NCBI RefSeq assembly: GCF_030250645.1
Contig: NZ_JASSVS010000001.1
Coordinates: 310,001-374,000 of the forward strand
DNA from: Marinobacter azerbaijanicus
GTDB lineage: Bacteria > Pseudomonadota > Gammaproteobacteria > Pseudomonadales > Oleiphilaceae
Direction: 5' to 3'
DNA: 64,000 bases
Part shown: positions 37,832 through 46,028 of the stretch, in pieces
How the letters are laid out: each line of letters starts with the position of its first letter
How positions within the stretch are numbered: the first letter of the stretch is position 1
The notes under the pieces: generated by a model
Databases searched by the model: none
What the model was told of the DNA's origin: nothing
The model's input: only the letters and a program-made list of their open reading frames with translations
Translations under genes and position numbers: made by a program

Positions 37832-40800
37832 GTGCCTTACAACAACGATATACCACTTGCAGCTGGTTTTTTTCTTTCGCTGGTTATTATCGGGCTGATC
37901 CTACCCCAGGCAGTCCACGCCAGCCAGCGACAGTTGCTGACACATCAGGGTATCCGGGTGGTGGTTGACGAGGGCGAAGACTGGTGCGGCGAATCCGTTG
38001 ATGTCCGCTTGCTGTCCGATAGCAAGGCGGACTTTTCCGATAATCGTAGAATGCTGGAAAAGCTCCTGGGCGGAATACGCGCGACCATGGGATTCGAATG
38101 CCCTCAGGTTAGCCACATCAATCTGGTTGGTATGGTCGATACGCTCAGGGTTTATGAAGGTTACGCGTCCGCGACTGAGGGGTGGCGGTTAAACAGCGAG
38201 TATCTTCCGGAGCAACCCGAGCCCTCAGCCTCGCCCAGTGCTTCGTCTCAATCAGAGCCGGAGCCTGAAACCGCTCCCGCGTCTACTCAGCCCGGCGTAG
38301 AAGTTTCTCCGACGACTGCGCCACGCTCTCAGGACAACGGGCCAGGCAGCACAGGTAGTAGTTGGTGGATCTGGTTTTTTCTACTGATTCCTGCAGGTGG
38401 CGCAATCTGGTGGTACGTATTCCGAAAACCTGCAGCAGCCACCCCATCCGACACTCAACCAGGCGAACAGTCTGTTAACCAGCCCCGTTCTGCGGACGCT
38501 CGTGAGGCCCCCTCGAAAGAAATGGAGGACCTTCCGGAAGAAGAGGACGAGCAATGGGAGTCGAATTCTTCAAGTGCAACTTACCTGACAGAAGCAGACG
38601 CCGATGACTTGTTATCGGTGCAGCGAGCCAAGTACCAGGCCCGCCTGTCAGAGGCCGCGGACAAACTCACCCAGGCCAGAATGGAGTACCAGAAACGCCA
38701 GTCCGGTACCAAAGAAATTCAGAAGGCTATCCAGAAATTTGGCGATGCATTATCTGCCAACACTCGCAGCGCACTGGCGGCTCGTTTTGGCAGTGCCAGA
38801 AAGGCCTTGTTGCGCGCGGTCACCTTGTCAGCACTGTGGCGACTCTTCCGGCGCCTGCCAATTGGTTTCAAGCTCGTCATTGTTGGTGCGATCCTATGGG
38901 CGACTTACGGAACCTATGATCAATACAAGTATTATTCACCAGAATACCTCGCCCAAGAGGCACTGGGCCTGCTTCTGGTGATCCTGGCAATTTATGCTGC
39001 AACTGTCGCCCTCTTGTTCTTTTACGAAAAGCGCGCTCTGGTGACAGGAGGTTACAAGGCCATGAAGATGCATGCAGGCAACCTGAAAAAGGTTGAGCTG
39101 TGGCATTTCTATAGATCCCAGGGTTTTCAGGATCAACACTACAAGGCGATGTCCCTGTCTCCCAGCAGGAGCACCGGCCCTGAAACCGAGCGACTATTCC
39201 CGGTCAATGGAACTGTGGCAAAGCAGAGCCTTGCCGGCCGGGGCATGATTAATCTTCTGAACGATAAATCATTCTGCTGTTACGCATTGTCTGACGAAAA
39301 ACTGGCTGGCGGCCTACTGTCGTGGGACACTGAAAACGAATTCATGAAAAGCTACGGCCAGGTGCTGGTCGACAGTCTTTCTGAAATTGAGTCGCAGATC
39401 CACGAAGATTACCAGCAACTGAGAGGGCTTGCGGAGGCCCTCTGGAAGATCCGGCGCCTCGAGGATGAAATCCCCCGGATTGAAAATCTCATCCGTAACG
39501 TTGAAACGCTGGAACAGATCTGGCGCAACATCAGCGTCAGTGATGACGTCTTTGATTTCCTGTTGAAACGTATCGACCTGTTTAATCTCGGCGACAAAGC
39601 TGTTCCGGCCGGCATTCTGCTTTACGGGTATCCGGGCAATGGCAAACGTTTCCTGGCAGAAATGATCGCCCGATCCGTTGGCGCCAGTTTTGTTGAGATC
39701 ACGGCTTCGGATATGCGCAATGCCGATGAGGTTAAAGGCATCTGGGAAAAGTACCGCAACGCGCTGAATACGGTGCTTTTTATCGATAATGCCGAGCAGA
39801 TATTTGCAAAGCCCGGGTCAGAGCATGCCGATGGCGCGTCCAAGGAAATTACCCTGGCCTGGACAGATGAATGGGCCAGACTGAACCCCGCACAGCAACG
39901 GGTGTGGATCGTGCTGTCAGCCCAGAATGAACAGGATCTGCATTCTTCCATACTATCCCGCCTGGGCAGCTCGAAGATCGAGATCAAGGCCCCGGATGAA
40001 GCTGGTCGCCGCCTGATCCTCCAGCAGGCCTGCAAGGAGCACGAGGTTCCGCTCCCGGTTCCTGACGATGTGGTGAAGAACACCAATGGCGCTTCAGTGC
40101 GTGAATTGCGCGACATCGTTGCTGAAGTCCGACTGCAATCCTATCCCGGCACTCCGACTCCGGACCAATGGAAACAATCGATCGTCAGCGTCAGGGGTGC
40201 CGATGCGTCGATAAGGGATGAAACCAAGACCTGGGACCGCCTCATACTGCCCGCCGCAATCAAGGAGCAGCTCAGGTCCATAACCAGAATCCTGGTCCAG
40301 GCCGAACAATTCAGGAAACATGGTATCGAGCCACCCAAAGGGCTGCTGCTTTATGGCCCTCCCGGTACGGGTAAAACCGAGATCGCACGGACGCTGGCCA
40401 ACGAAAGCGGATTACAGTTTATTGCCGCTAGCACCGCGGATATGAAAGGCCAGTATATTGGCCAGTCCGGCCAGATGGTGCGGGAAGTTTTCGCCAGGGC
40501 ACGCGCGAATGCACCGAGCATTCTGTTTATCGATGAGATCGAATCTATTGCCGCCAACCGTAGCTCCAGCGACGCTGACACTTTCACCAAAGAGATCGTA
40601 ACCCAGCTGCTACAGGAAATGGATGGCATCCAGAAGAACGAACGTCATGTGTTTGTGCTGGCCGCAACCAATATTCCTGACTCTATTGATGCTGCCATCC
40701 TGTCCCGCTTTCGCAACAAGCTTGAGATCCCTTTGCCAGATGTGGAAGGCCGCCGCGAGATACTGCGCGCTATGCTGCAATCGCGCCTTAACAATCCGAC

Positions 40801-43279
40801 TTTCGATATTGATGAGGCTGCTATCAAACTCGCCCGGCAACTCAGAAACAAAAGTGGTCGCGATCTGAGGAACTTTATTGACCGTGCATTGGAGCGCGAA
40901 GTCATGCGAGCTGGCAGCCCGGACGATATTAACCTCTCCATTGAATCGCTGATAGAAGAAGCCATTGCCATGCAGGGCGATAACGCTTTCAAGGATGCCA
41001 GTAAAACCTGGGATCGCCTGGTGCTGCCTGTCGATATCAAGGAACAGCTACAGAACATCACACGCATTCTGGTGGATGCGGAAAAGTTCCAGCAAAAGGG
41101 TGTGGAAGCGCCCAAGGCAATACTGCTATTTGGCCCTCCCGGCACTGGTAAGACCGAGATTGCGCGCACCCTCGCCAATGAGAGTGGCCTTGAATTCATG
41201 AGTGCCAGCACAGCGGATATGAAGGCGGGTTATATCGGACAGTCGGGGCAATTGGTCAAGAATGTATTTGCCAATGCGCGCGCCAATGCGCCCTGCATAC
41301 TGTTTATCGACGAGATTGAGTCGATTGCTGCCAAACGCGGCTCCCGTCTTGCCGATCAGTTTACCCAGGAAATCGTGACTCAGATGCTGCAGGAGATGGA
41401 TGGAATCCAGAAACAGGGCGGTAAAGAAGCGCACGTTTTCGTGCTGGCGGCGACCAATATGCCAGAGACAATTGATAGTGCCATCAACTCGCGTTTCACT
41501 GCACGGATCGAGATACCTCTACCAGATGAAGCCGGGCGCCGTGACATTCTCCGTGGGTTATTGGGGACGCGCGTCTTCAATGCCAGCTTTGATATTGACG
41601 AAGCTGCCGAAAAGCTGGCGTCGGTACTCAAAGGCAAAAGTGGCCGGGACCTCAAAAACTTTGTCAATCGAGCACTCGAACGTGAAGCATTACGCGCTGG
41701 CAGCCCCGATGAAATCAACCTGACCCTTGCGGGGCTGATGGATGAGGCCATGCCCAAGGCCAATGAAATAACCGATGATGAGCTGAGCCGGGTCTGGTCC
41801 AGGATGGTATTGCCGCCCACGGTGAAAGATTCGGTGATCAACAAGATCCGTATGTTCAACCGCGCAGACCCGGCAGCGCCAAAAGGGCTGTTGCTGTATG
41901 GCCCGCCCGGGACGGGAAAAACCGAAATTGCACGCAGGATCGCCGACTCGACCGGTGGTCATTTCATGTCATTATCGATTCCTGATCTCAAGGCGGGTCA
42001 TGTCGGCGGCAGCGGCGAACGTGTTCGCAAGATCTGGGAGGAGGCCCGGGACCGTGGGCGTGCCGTGATTTTTGTTGATGAATGTGAAGGCATGTTTGCT
42101 CGGCGCGGTTCTGTGAATTCCGACGCGGCTTCTGATGAGCTGGTGCAGGCTTTCCTGGCAGAGTGGGATGGGGTCGCTTCTTCCGATCAAATCTGGGTGG
42201 TGGGCGCCACCAACCGACGTGACCTTCTGGATGAGGCCATTGTGTCGCGTTTTGGCGCAGCAGTGGAAATTGGCCTACCGGACGCGGATGGTCGCAAGCA
42301 GATCCTTAAGCTTGAGATGGAGAAGCTCGGCCGTGAACCCGATATACCCGAGCATGTCGGCAACGCCACAAACGGGTTCTCTGGTCGCAACCTGGCCACA
42401 TTGGCACGCGATATATGTACCCTCGCGGCAGAGAAAGGTGAAATCGGCGACGATGACTGGAATGCCACAATCAGACAGCAGACTGGCGCGATCAGCGACA
42501 AGGTATCTGATGATGCGCATTGGGATTCCCTGATAATAGACAATGAAACTCTGGACAAGCTTCAGACCGTGTGCGGCATGCTGCAACATATTGAAGTATT
42601 GCAGGAACAAGGCGTCAAGCCGCCCCGCGGCATGTTGCTCTATGGGCCGCCCGGTACCGGAAAAACCCAGATTGCACGTACTCTGGCCAATGAAAGTGGG
42701 GTGCAGTTTATCGCTGCGGCGACTGCAGATCTTAAAGCAGGCTATGTGGGCCAGTCAGGACAGAAAGTGAAGGAAGTCTTCGAGCGGGCCCGCAGCCGTG
42801 CTCCATCCATACTGTTTATTGATGAGATGGAATCAGTAGCCCCCAGTCGTAACAGTTCGGGGTCGGATCAGTTTACCCAGGAAATTGTGACCCAGATGCT
42901 GCAGGAGCTGGATGGCGTCAAATCGAACGATGCTCATGTGTTCCTGCTGGCGGCAACCAACATTCCGGATGCCATCGACTCCGCCATCCTGTCCCGGTTA
43001 CCGGAAAAAATCCAGATTCCACTGCCTGGTGAGGCCGAGCGCGAACGCCTGTTTGCACTGTTCCTCAAAGACATCAAGAACACCCGGTTTGATGTGGAAA
43101 CCGCAACACGCATACTCGCCAGCCATTATTCCCGGGTCAGCGGTCGCGATATCCGCGGTATCGTGGACAACGCGCAACAGAAAGCAGTGCGCCGTGCACT
43201 GCAGGAAGGAACGCCAGATAACATTGTGGTGTTCATGGAGGATCTGGGAATTGACCAGCAAACGGCGGATGAATCATGA
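37832..43279 (+). CDS. Giant membrane-anchored protein with five tandem AAA+ modules
   Basis: 1,815 residues from a GTG preceded by a G-rich ribosome site. Order: signal peptide (1-30, ending AVHA); exported domain (31-175) with Cys52 and Cys90; Pro, Ser and Glu-rich linker; membrane span about 178-199; acidic part and coiled coil (about 265-305); membrane hairpin about 346-397; soluble part; then five AAA+ modules with P-loops at 599, 842, 1101, 1357 and 1605, about 250 residues apart. Module 1 is degenerate (GYPGNGKR; Walker B Asp652-Asn653). Modules 2-5 have GPPGTGKT and DE at 901-902, 1160-1161, 1416-1417 and 1664-1665. Pore-loop positions are Tyr875, Tyr1134, His1390, Tyr1638. No HExxH protease motif. 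The modules belong to the classic Cdc48/VPS4-like clade. Function is unknown; a single-chain remodelling motor at the inner membrane is inferred. Confidence 0.93.
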   Translation: MPYNNDIPLAAGFFLSLVIIGLILPQAVHASQRQLLTHQGIRVVVDEGEDWCGESVDVRLLSDSKADFSDNRRMLEKLLGGIRATMGFECPQVSHINLVGMVDTLRVYEGYASATEGWRLNSEYLPEQPEPSASPSASSQSEPEPETAPASTQPGVEVSPTTAPRSQDNGPGSTGSSWWIWFFLLIPAGGAIWWYVFRKPAAATPSDTQPGEQSVNQPRSADAREAPSKEMEDLPEEEDEQWESNSSSATYLTEADADDLLSVQRAKYQARLSEAADKLTQARMEYQKRQSGTKEIQKAIQKFGDALSANTRSALAARFGSARKALLRAVTLSALWRLFRRLPIGFKLVIVGAILWATYGTYDQYKYYSPEYLAQEALGLLLVILAIYAATVALLFFYEKRALVTGGYKAMKMHAGNLKKVELWHFYRSQGFQDQHYKAMSLSPSRSTGPETERLFPVNGTVAKQSLAGRGMINLLNDKSFCCYALSDEKLAGGLLSWDTENEFMKSYGQVLVDSLSEIESQIHEDYQQLRGLAEALWKIRRLEDEIPRIENLIRNVETLEQIWRNISVSDDVFDFLLKRIDLFNLGDKAVPAGILLYGYPGNGKRFLAEMIARSVGASFVEITASDMRNADEVKGIWEKYRNALNTVLFIDNAEQIFAKPGSEHADGASKEITLAWTDEWARLNPAQQRVWIVLSAQNEQDLHSSILSRLGSSKIEIKAPDEAGRRLILQQACKEHEVPLPVPDDVVKNTNGASVRELRDIVAEVRLQSYPGTPTPDQWKQSIVSVRGADASIRDETKTWDRLILPAAIKEQLRSITRILVQAEQFRKHGIEPPKGLLLYGPPGTGKTEIARTLANESGLQFIAASTADMKGQYIGQSGQMVREVFARARANAPSILFIDEIESIAANRSSSDADTFTKEIVTQLLQEMDGIQKNERHVFVLAATNIPDSIDAAILSRFRNKLEIPLPDVEGRREILRAMLQSRLNNPTFDIDEAAIKLARQLRNKSGRDLRNFIDRALEREVMRAGSPDDINLSIESLIEEAIAMQGDNAFKDASKTWDRLVLPVDIKEQLQNITRILVDAEKFQQKGVEAPKAILLFGPPGTGKTEIARTLANESGLEFMSASTADMKAGYIGQSGQLVKNVFANARANAPCILFIDEIESIAAKRGSRLADQFTQEIVTQMLQEMDGIQKQGGKEAHVFVLAATNMPETIDSAINSRFTARIEIPLPDEAGRRDILRGLLGTRVFNASFDIDEAAEKLASVLKGKSGRDLKNFVNRALEREALRAGSPDEINLTLAGLMDEAMPKANEITDDELSRVWSRMVLPPTVKDSVINKIRMFNRADPAAPKGLLLYGPPGTGKTEIARRIADSTGGHFMSLSIPDLKAGHVGGSGERVRKIWEEARDRGRAVIFVDECEGMFARRGSVNSDAASDELVQAFLAEWDGVASSDQIWVVGATNRRDLLDEAIVSRFGAAVEIGLPDADGRKQILKLEMEKLGREPDIPEHVGNATNGFSGRNLATLARDICTLAAEKGEIGDDDWNATIRQQTGAISDKVSDDAHWDSLIIDNETLDKLQTVCGMLQHIEVLQEQGVKPPRGMLLYGPPGTGKTQIARTLANESGVQFIAAATADLKAGYVGQSGQKVKEVFERARSRAPSILFIDEMESVAPSRNSSGSDQFTQEIVTQMLQELDGVKSNDAHVFLLAATNIPDAIDSAILSRLPEKIQIPLPGEAERERLFALFLKDIKNTRFDVETATRILASHYSRVSGRDIRGIVDNAQQKAVRRALQEGTPDNIVVFMEDLGIDQQTADES

Positions 43280-43815
43280 GTACAGAGTCTGGAGGTCGAC
43301 CCAGGAATCAGGAGCGGACACGCCAGCCGGCAAAGGGTCAACGGCACCACAACCAGCAGGACAAGAGGAACCGGCAGAAGCAGGCAGCCCCAGAGCTGAA
43401 ACCACTTCCCGAGACAGTATCCTCGAGCACGGCCAGCAAGAAAAGCCGGCAGGAAGCACAGGTTATCAGCGACGTTGTCAGTCAGGGCAGCAGTGGAGAG
43501 CAGAACATTACGGTGGAGTGGTATTGGGAGCAGATTGGCAACAACATGCCCTGTGGCTGGATTATCGGCACAGCAACGGGTAATGGGCTTGAGGCAACTG
43601 TTACTCAGCTTTCTTACGTTAAGGTTTATAGCGCCGCCTCAAGCCTGAAAACCGGCCTTGTGCCACTGGCGCCCGAGGGTACAAAAGGCACGGTCGAGAT
43701 TATCGATACCACAACCAGCGAGAAACGCGAGATCGAGTTCTACTGGTACTCCTTCGGACTGTTCGGCATGTTGCGGCGTTTTATCAAGAAACTTTTCACC
43801 AGTAAAAAGAATTGA
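43276..43815 (+). CDS. Unknown protein with basic disordered head, coupled to the giant AAA+ gene
   Basis: 179 residues; the start overlaps the AAA+ stop as ATGA, so the two are translationally coupled. Residues 1-75 are rich in Arg, Lys, Gln, Pro and Ser (RPRNQERTRQPAKGQRHH) and probably disordered. Residues about 80-155 look like a compact beta-rich domain (ITVEWYWEQIGNNMPCGWII, LEATVTQLSYVKVY, GTVEIIDTTTSEKREIEF). The end is aromatic and then basic (FYWYSFGLFGMLRRFIKKLF), suited to lie on a membrane surface. No signal peptide. I do not recognise the family. Coupling suggests an adaptor or substrate of the AAA+ protein. Confidence 0.8.
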   Translation: MSTESGGRPRNQERTRQPAKGQRHHNQQDKRNRQKQAAPELKPLPETVSSSTASKKSRQEAQVISDVVSQGSSGEQNITVEWYWEQIGNNMPCGWIIGTATGNGLEATVTQLSYVKVYSAASSLKTGLVPLAPEGTKGTVEIIDTTTSEKREIEFYWYSFGLFGMLRRFIKKLFTSKKN

Positions 43816-43875
43816 ACGACAAAAAACGCATGCCAGACATGATCACGCGCCACTCGCTCTGGAGGTATTTGGGCT

Positions 43876-44289
43876 ATGAATCCTCTGATGCACTGGATAT
43901 CCGAAAACGTCATTCTTACGATGATCATTCTGGTGGTCATTGTGGCGGCATTATGGCGTTACCGTTTTATTACCATTGGGGGTGTGGTGCTCATTCTTGC
44001 GCTAGGCCATTATGCCCAGCTATTCAGTGGGATGGAGAAAAGGGCCAGTGAAACAGAATCCGCCTATGTGAGCTGCCTGCACAGGGAATTATGCGCAACA
44101 GGGTCAGCGCGTTGTCCGGTATGTAACGGCTTGCCCGATTCTGATCGGGAGGAGTGTCTGCAGGCACAGATTGATATGGAAGGCCTGGATACATCCAACC
44201 GCATTCTAGCCACTTGCCTGGCATCCCACGAAAAATCCTATATCAGGGATGCTCTGGATAATATCTGGAATGCCATCAAGCCATTATAG
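43876..44289 (+). CDS. Small two-pass membrane protein with a six-cysteine tail
   Basis: 137 residues from the ATG at 43876; GGAGG lies 10 nt upstream and 60 nt separate it from the previous gene. Two hydrophobic segments (about 12-27 and 32-50) flank a basic turn (WRYRF), which by the positive-inside rule puts both ends outside the cytoplasm. The tail (55-137) has cysteines at 67, 73, 80, 83, 94 and 114, with CPVC in the middle, and many acidic residues; on the exported side these could form disulfides. I do not recognise the family. Last gene of the accessory block; it faces guaA across 96 nt. Confidence 0.78.
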   Translation: MNPLMHWISENVILTMIILVVIVAALWRYRFITIGGVVLILALGHYAQLFSGMEKRASETESAYVSCLHRELCATGSARCPVCNGLPDSDREECLQAQIDMEGLDTSNRILATCLASHEKSYIRDALDNIWNAIKPL

Positions 44290-44385
44290 GGATGCACCAC
44301 TTCAGCGCAATTCAGGCATTTATTCCACACTCCGTGATGCTCCGCTACATCATCGGCGCATAGCGCCTGGACCGGTCAGAGATGG

Positions 44386-45963
44386 TCACTCCCATTCGAT
44401 GGTAGCAGGCGGCTTAGAGGAAATATCGTAGGTTACCCGTGAAACCCCCTCAATCTCATTGATAATACGGTTGGAAACCGTTTCCAGCAGATCATAAGGC
44501 AGATGCGCCCAGCGTGCGGTCATGAAGTCGATGGTTTCCACTGCACGCAGTGCCACCACGTATTCATACCGACGTGCGTCCCCCACAACTCCCACTGACT
44601 TGACCGGCAGGAAGACAGCAAAGGCCTGGCTGGTTTTGTGATAGAAGTCGGCCCGGTGCAGTTCTTCCAGGAAGATGGCATCGGCACGGCGGAGAATCTC
44701 GGCGTATTCCTTCTTGACCTCACCCAGAATCCGCACGCCCAGGCCAGGTCCGGGGAATGGGTGGCGGTACACCATGTCATAAGGAAGACCCAGTTCAAGC
44801 CCGATGCGACGCACCTCGTCCTTGAACAGCTCCCGCAAGGGCTCCACGAGTTTCATTTTCATGGTTTCCGGCAGCCCGCCCACATTGTGGTGGGATTTGA
44901 TGACATGGGCCTTACCGGTCTTGGAGGCGGCAGACTCGATGACATCCGGATAAATGGTGCCCTGGGCCAGCCAGTTCACATCGCGAATATTGGCGGCCTC
45001 CTCATCGAATACATCAATAAAGGTGTTGCCGATAATCTTGCGCTTCTTCTCCGGGTCATCAACACCCTTCAGCTTGGACAGGAACAGGTCTTCCGCATCC
45101 ACACGGATAACCTTGACGCCCATGTTACTGGCGAACATGTCCATCACCTGGTCGCCCTCATGCAGGCGCAGCAGGCCATTGTCCACGAACACGCAGGTTA
45201 ACTGGTCGCCGATGGCCTTGTGCAACAACGCGGCAGTAACTGAGGAATCAACACCGCCGGAGAGCCCAAGCAACACCTTGTCTTCACCAACCTGGTTACG
45301 AATCTGCTCAACAGCATCTTCAACAATCTTGGCGGGAGTCCACAAGGCTTCACACCGGCAGATGTTCAGCACGAAATGCTCGAGAATACGCTTGCCCTGC
45401 AGCGTGTGGGTCACTTCCGGGTGAAACTGGACACCGTAAAGGTTGCGACTGACATCCTGCATGGCGGAAATGGGCGCGCTTTCTGTGGATGCCAGCAGCT
45501 CAAAGCCCTCGGGCATGACCACAACCTTGTCACCGTGGCTCATCCACACATCCAGGAGGGAATCGCCGTTAGCCGTCAGGTGGTCGGTTATATCCTGGAG
45601 CAATGGCCCCTTGGCACGCACCTTGACCTGGGAGTAGCCGAATTCACGTTTCTCGGAACTGGCCACGCGTCCTCCGAGCTGTTCCGCCATGGTCTGCATG
45701 CCGTAGCAGATACCGAGTACCGGAATGCCTTTTTCAAACAGACCTTCGGGTGCGCGCGGGCCACCCAGCTTGGTAACCGACTCGGGGCCGCCGGCCAGGA
45801 TGATGCCCTGGGGATTGAAGTCCTTCAGTTCCTGATCAGTGATATCAAAAGGCTTGATCTCACAATAGACACCGATTTCCCGAACGCGACGTGCAATGAG
45901 CTGGGTGTACTGGGAGCCAAAATCGAGAATCAGAATGCGGTGGTCGTGGATGTTGTGGGCCAT
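44386..45963 (-). CDS. guaA: GMP synthase (glutamine-hydrolysing)
   Basis: Two-domain enzyme of 525 residues, exactly the E. coli length, converting XMP to GMP. Class I amidotransferase part: ILAGGPESV, the nucleophilic cysteine in [11 protein letters not shown], and [12 protein letters not shown] with His and Glu. ATP-pyrophosphatase part: the PP-loop [15 protein letters not shown]. The C-terminal dimerisation domain ends [15 protein letters not shown]. It follows guaB by 65 nt, with a terminator-like hairpin in that gap. Confidence 0.98.
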   Translation of the reverse strand: MAHNIHDHRILILDFGSQYTQLIARRVREIGVYCEIKPFDITDQELKDFNPQGIILAGGPESVTKLGGPRAPEGLFEKGIPVLGICYGMQTMAEQLGGRVASSEKREFGYSQVKVRAKGPLLQDITDHLTANGDSLLDVWMSHGDKVVVMPEGFELLASTESAPISAMQDVSRNLYGVQFHPEVTHTLQGKRILEHFVLNICRCEALWTPAKIVEDAVEQIRNQVGEDKVLLGLSGGVDSSVTAALLHKAIGDQLTCVFVDNGLLRLHEGDQVMDMFASNMGVKVIRVDAEDLFLSKLKGVDDPEKKRKIIGNTFIDVFDEEAANIRDVNWLAQGTIYPDVIESAASKTGKAHVIKSHHNVGGLPETMKMKLVEPLRELFKDEVRRIGLELGLPYDMVYRHPFPGPGLGVRILGEVKKEYAEILRRADAIFLEELHRADFYHKTSQAFAVFLPVKSVGVVGDARRYEYVVALRAVETIDFMTARWAHLPYDLLETVSNRIINEIEGVSRVTYDISSKPPATIEWE

Positions 45964-45979
45964 GAAATCCTCGGATCAG

Positions 45980-46013
45980 AAAGAAAAAGCGCGGCTCATA
46001 CCGTGAGCCGCGC
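45980..46013 (-). terminator. Intrinsic terminator or attenuator between guaB and guaA
   Basis: On the minus strand a perfect 10-bp stem GCGCGGCTCA/TGAGCCGCGC with a 5-nt loop is followed by a T-rich tail (TTTTTCTTTC). It lies 17 nt before the guaA start, so readthrough from guaB would have to pass it. The tail contains one C, so strength is moderate. Confidence 0.75.
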
Positions 46014-46028
46014 CTGGAACGACAATAA

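Noticed and set aside
40321..42960. The repeated AAA+ blocks considered as an assembly artefact
   Set aside because: The modules differ at many codons and keep distinct linkers and loop residues, so they are diverged duplicates, not a mis-assembled repeat. Long-read confirmation would still be useful.
37832..43279. Giant AAA+ protein considered as an FtsH-type protease or a Cdc48 homologue
   Set aside because: No HExxH zinc site and no Cdc48 N-domain are visible, and the number of modules exceeds both families.
43812..44051. Plus-strand frame overlapping the start of the six-cysteine membrane protein gene
   Set aside because: It starts with an AATTG-type context lacking a ribosome site, and its translation follows the +1 shift of the better-supported gene at 43876.
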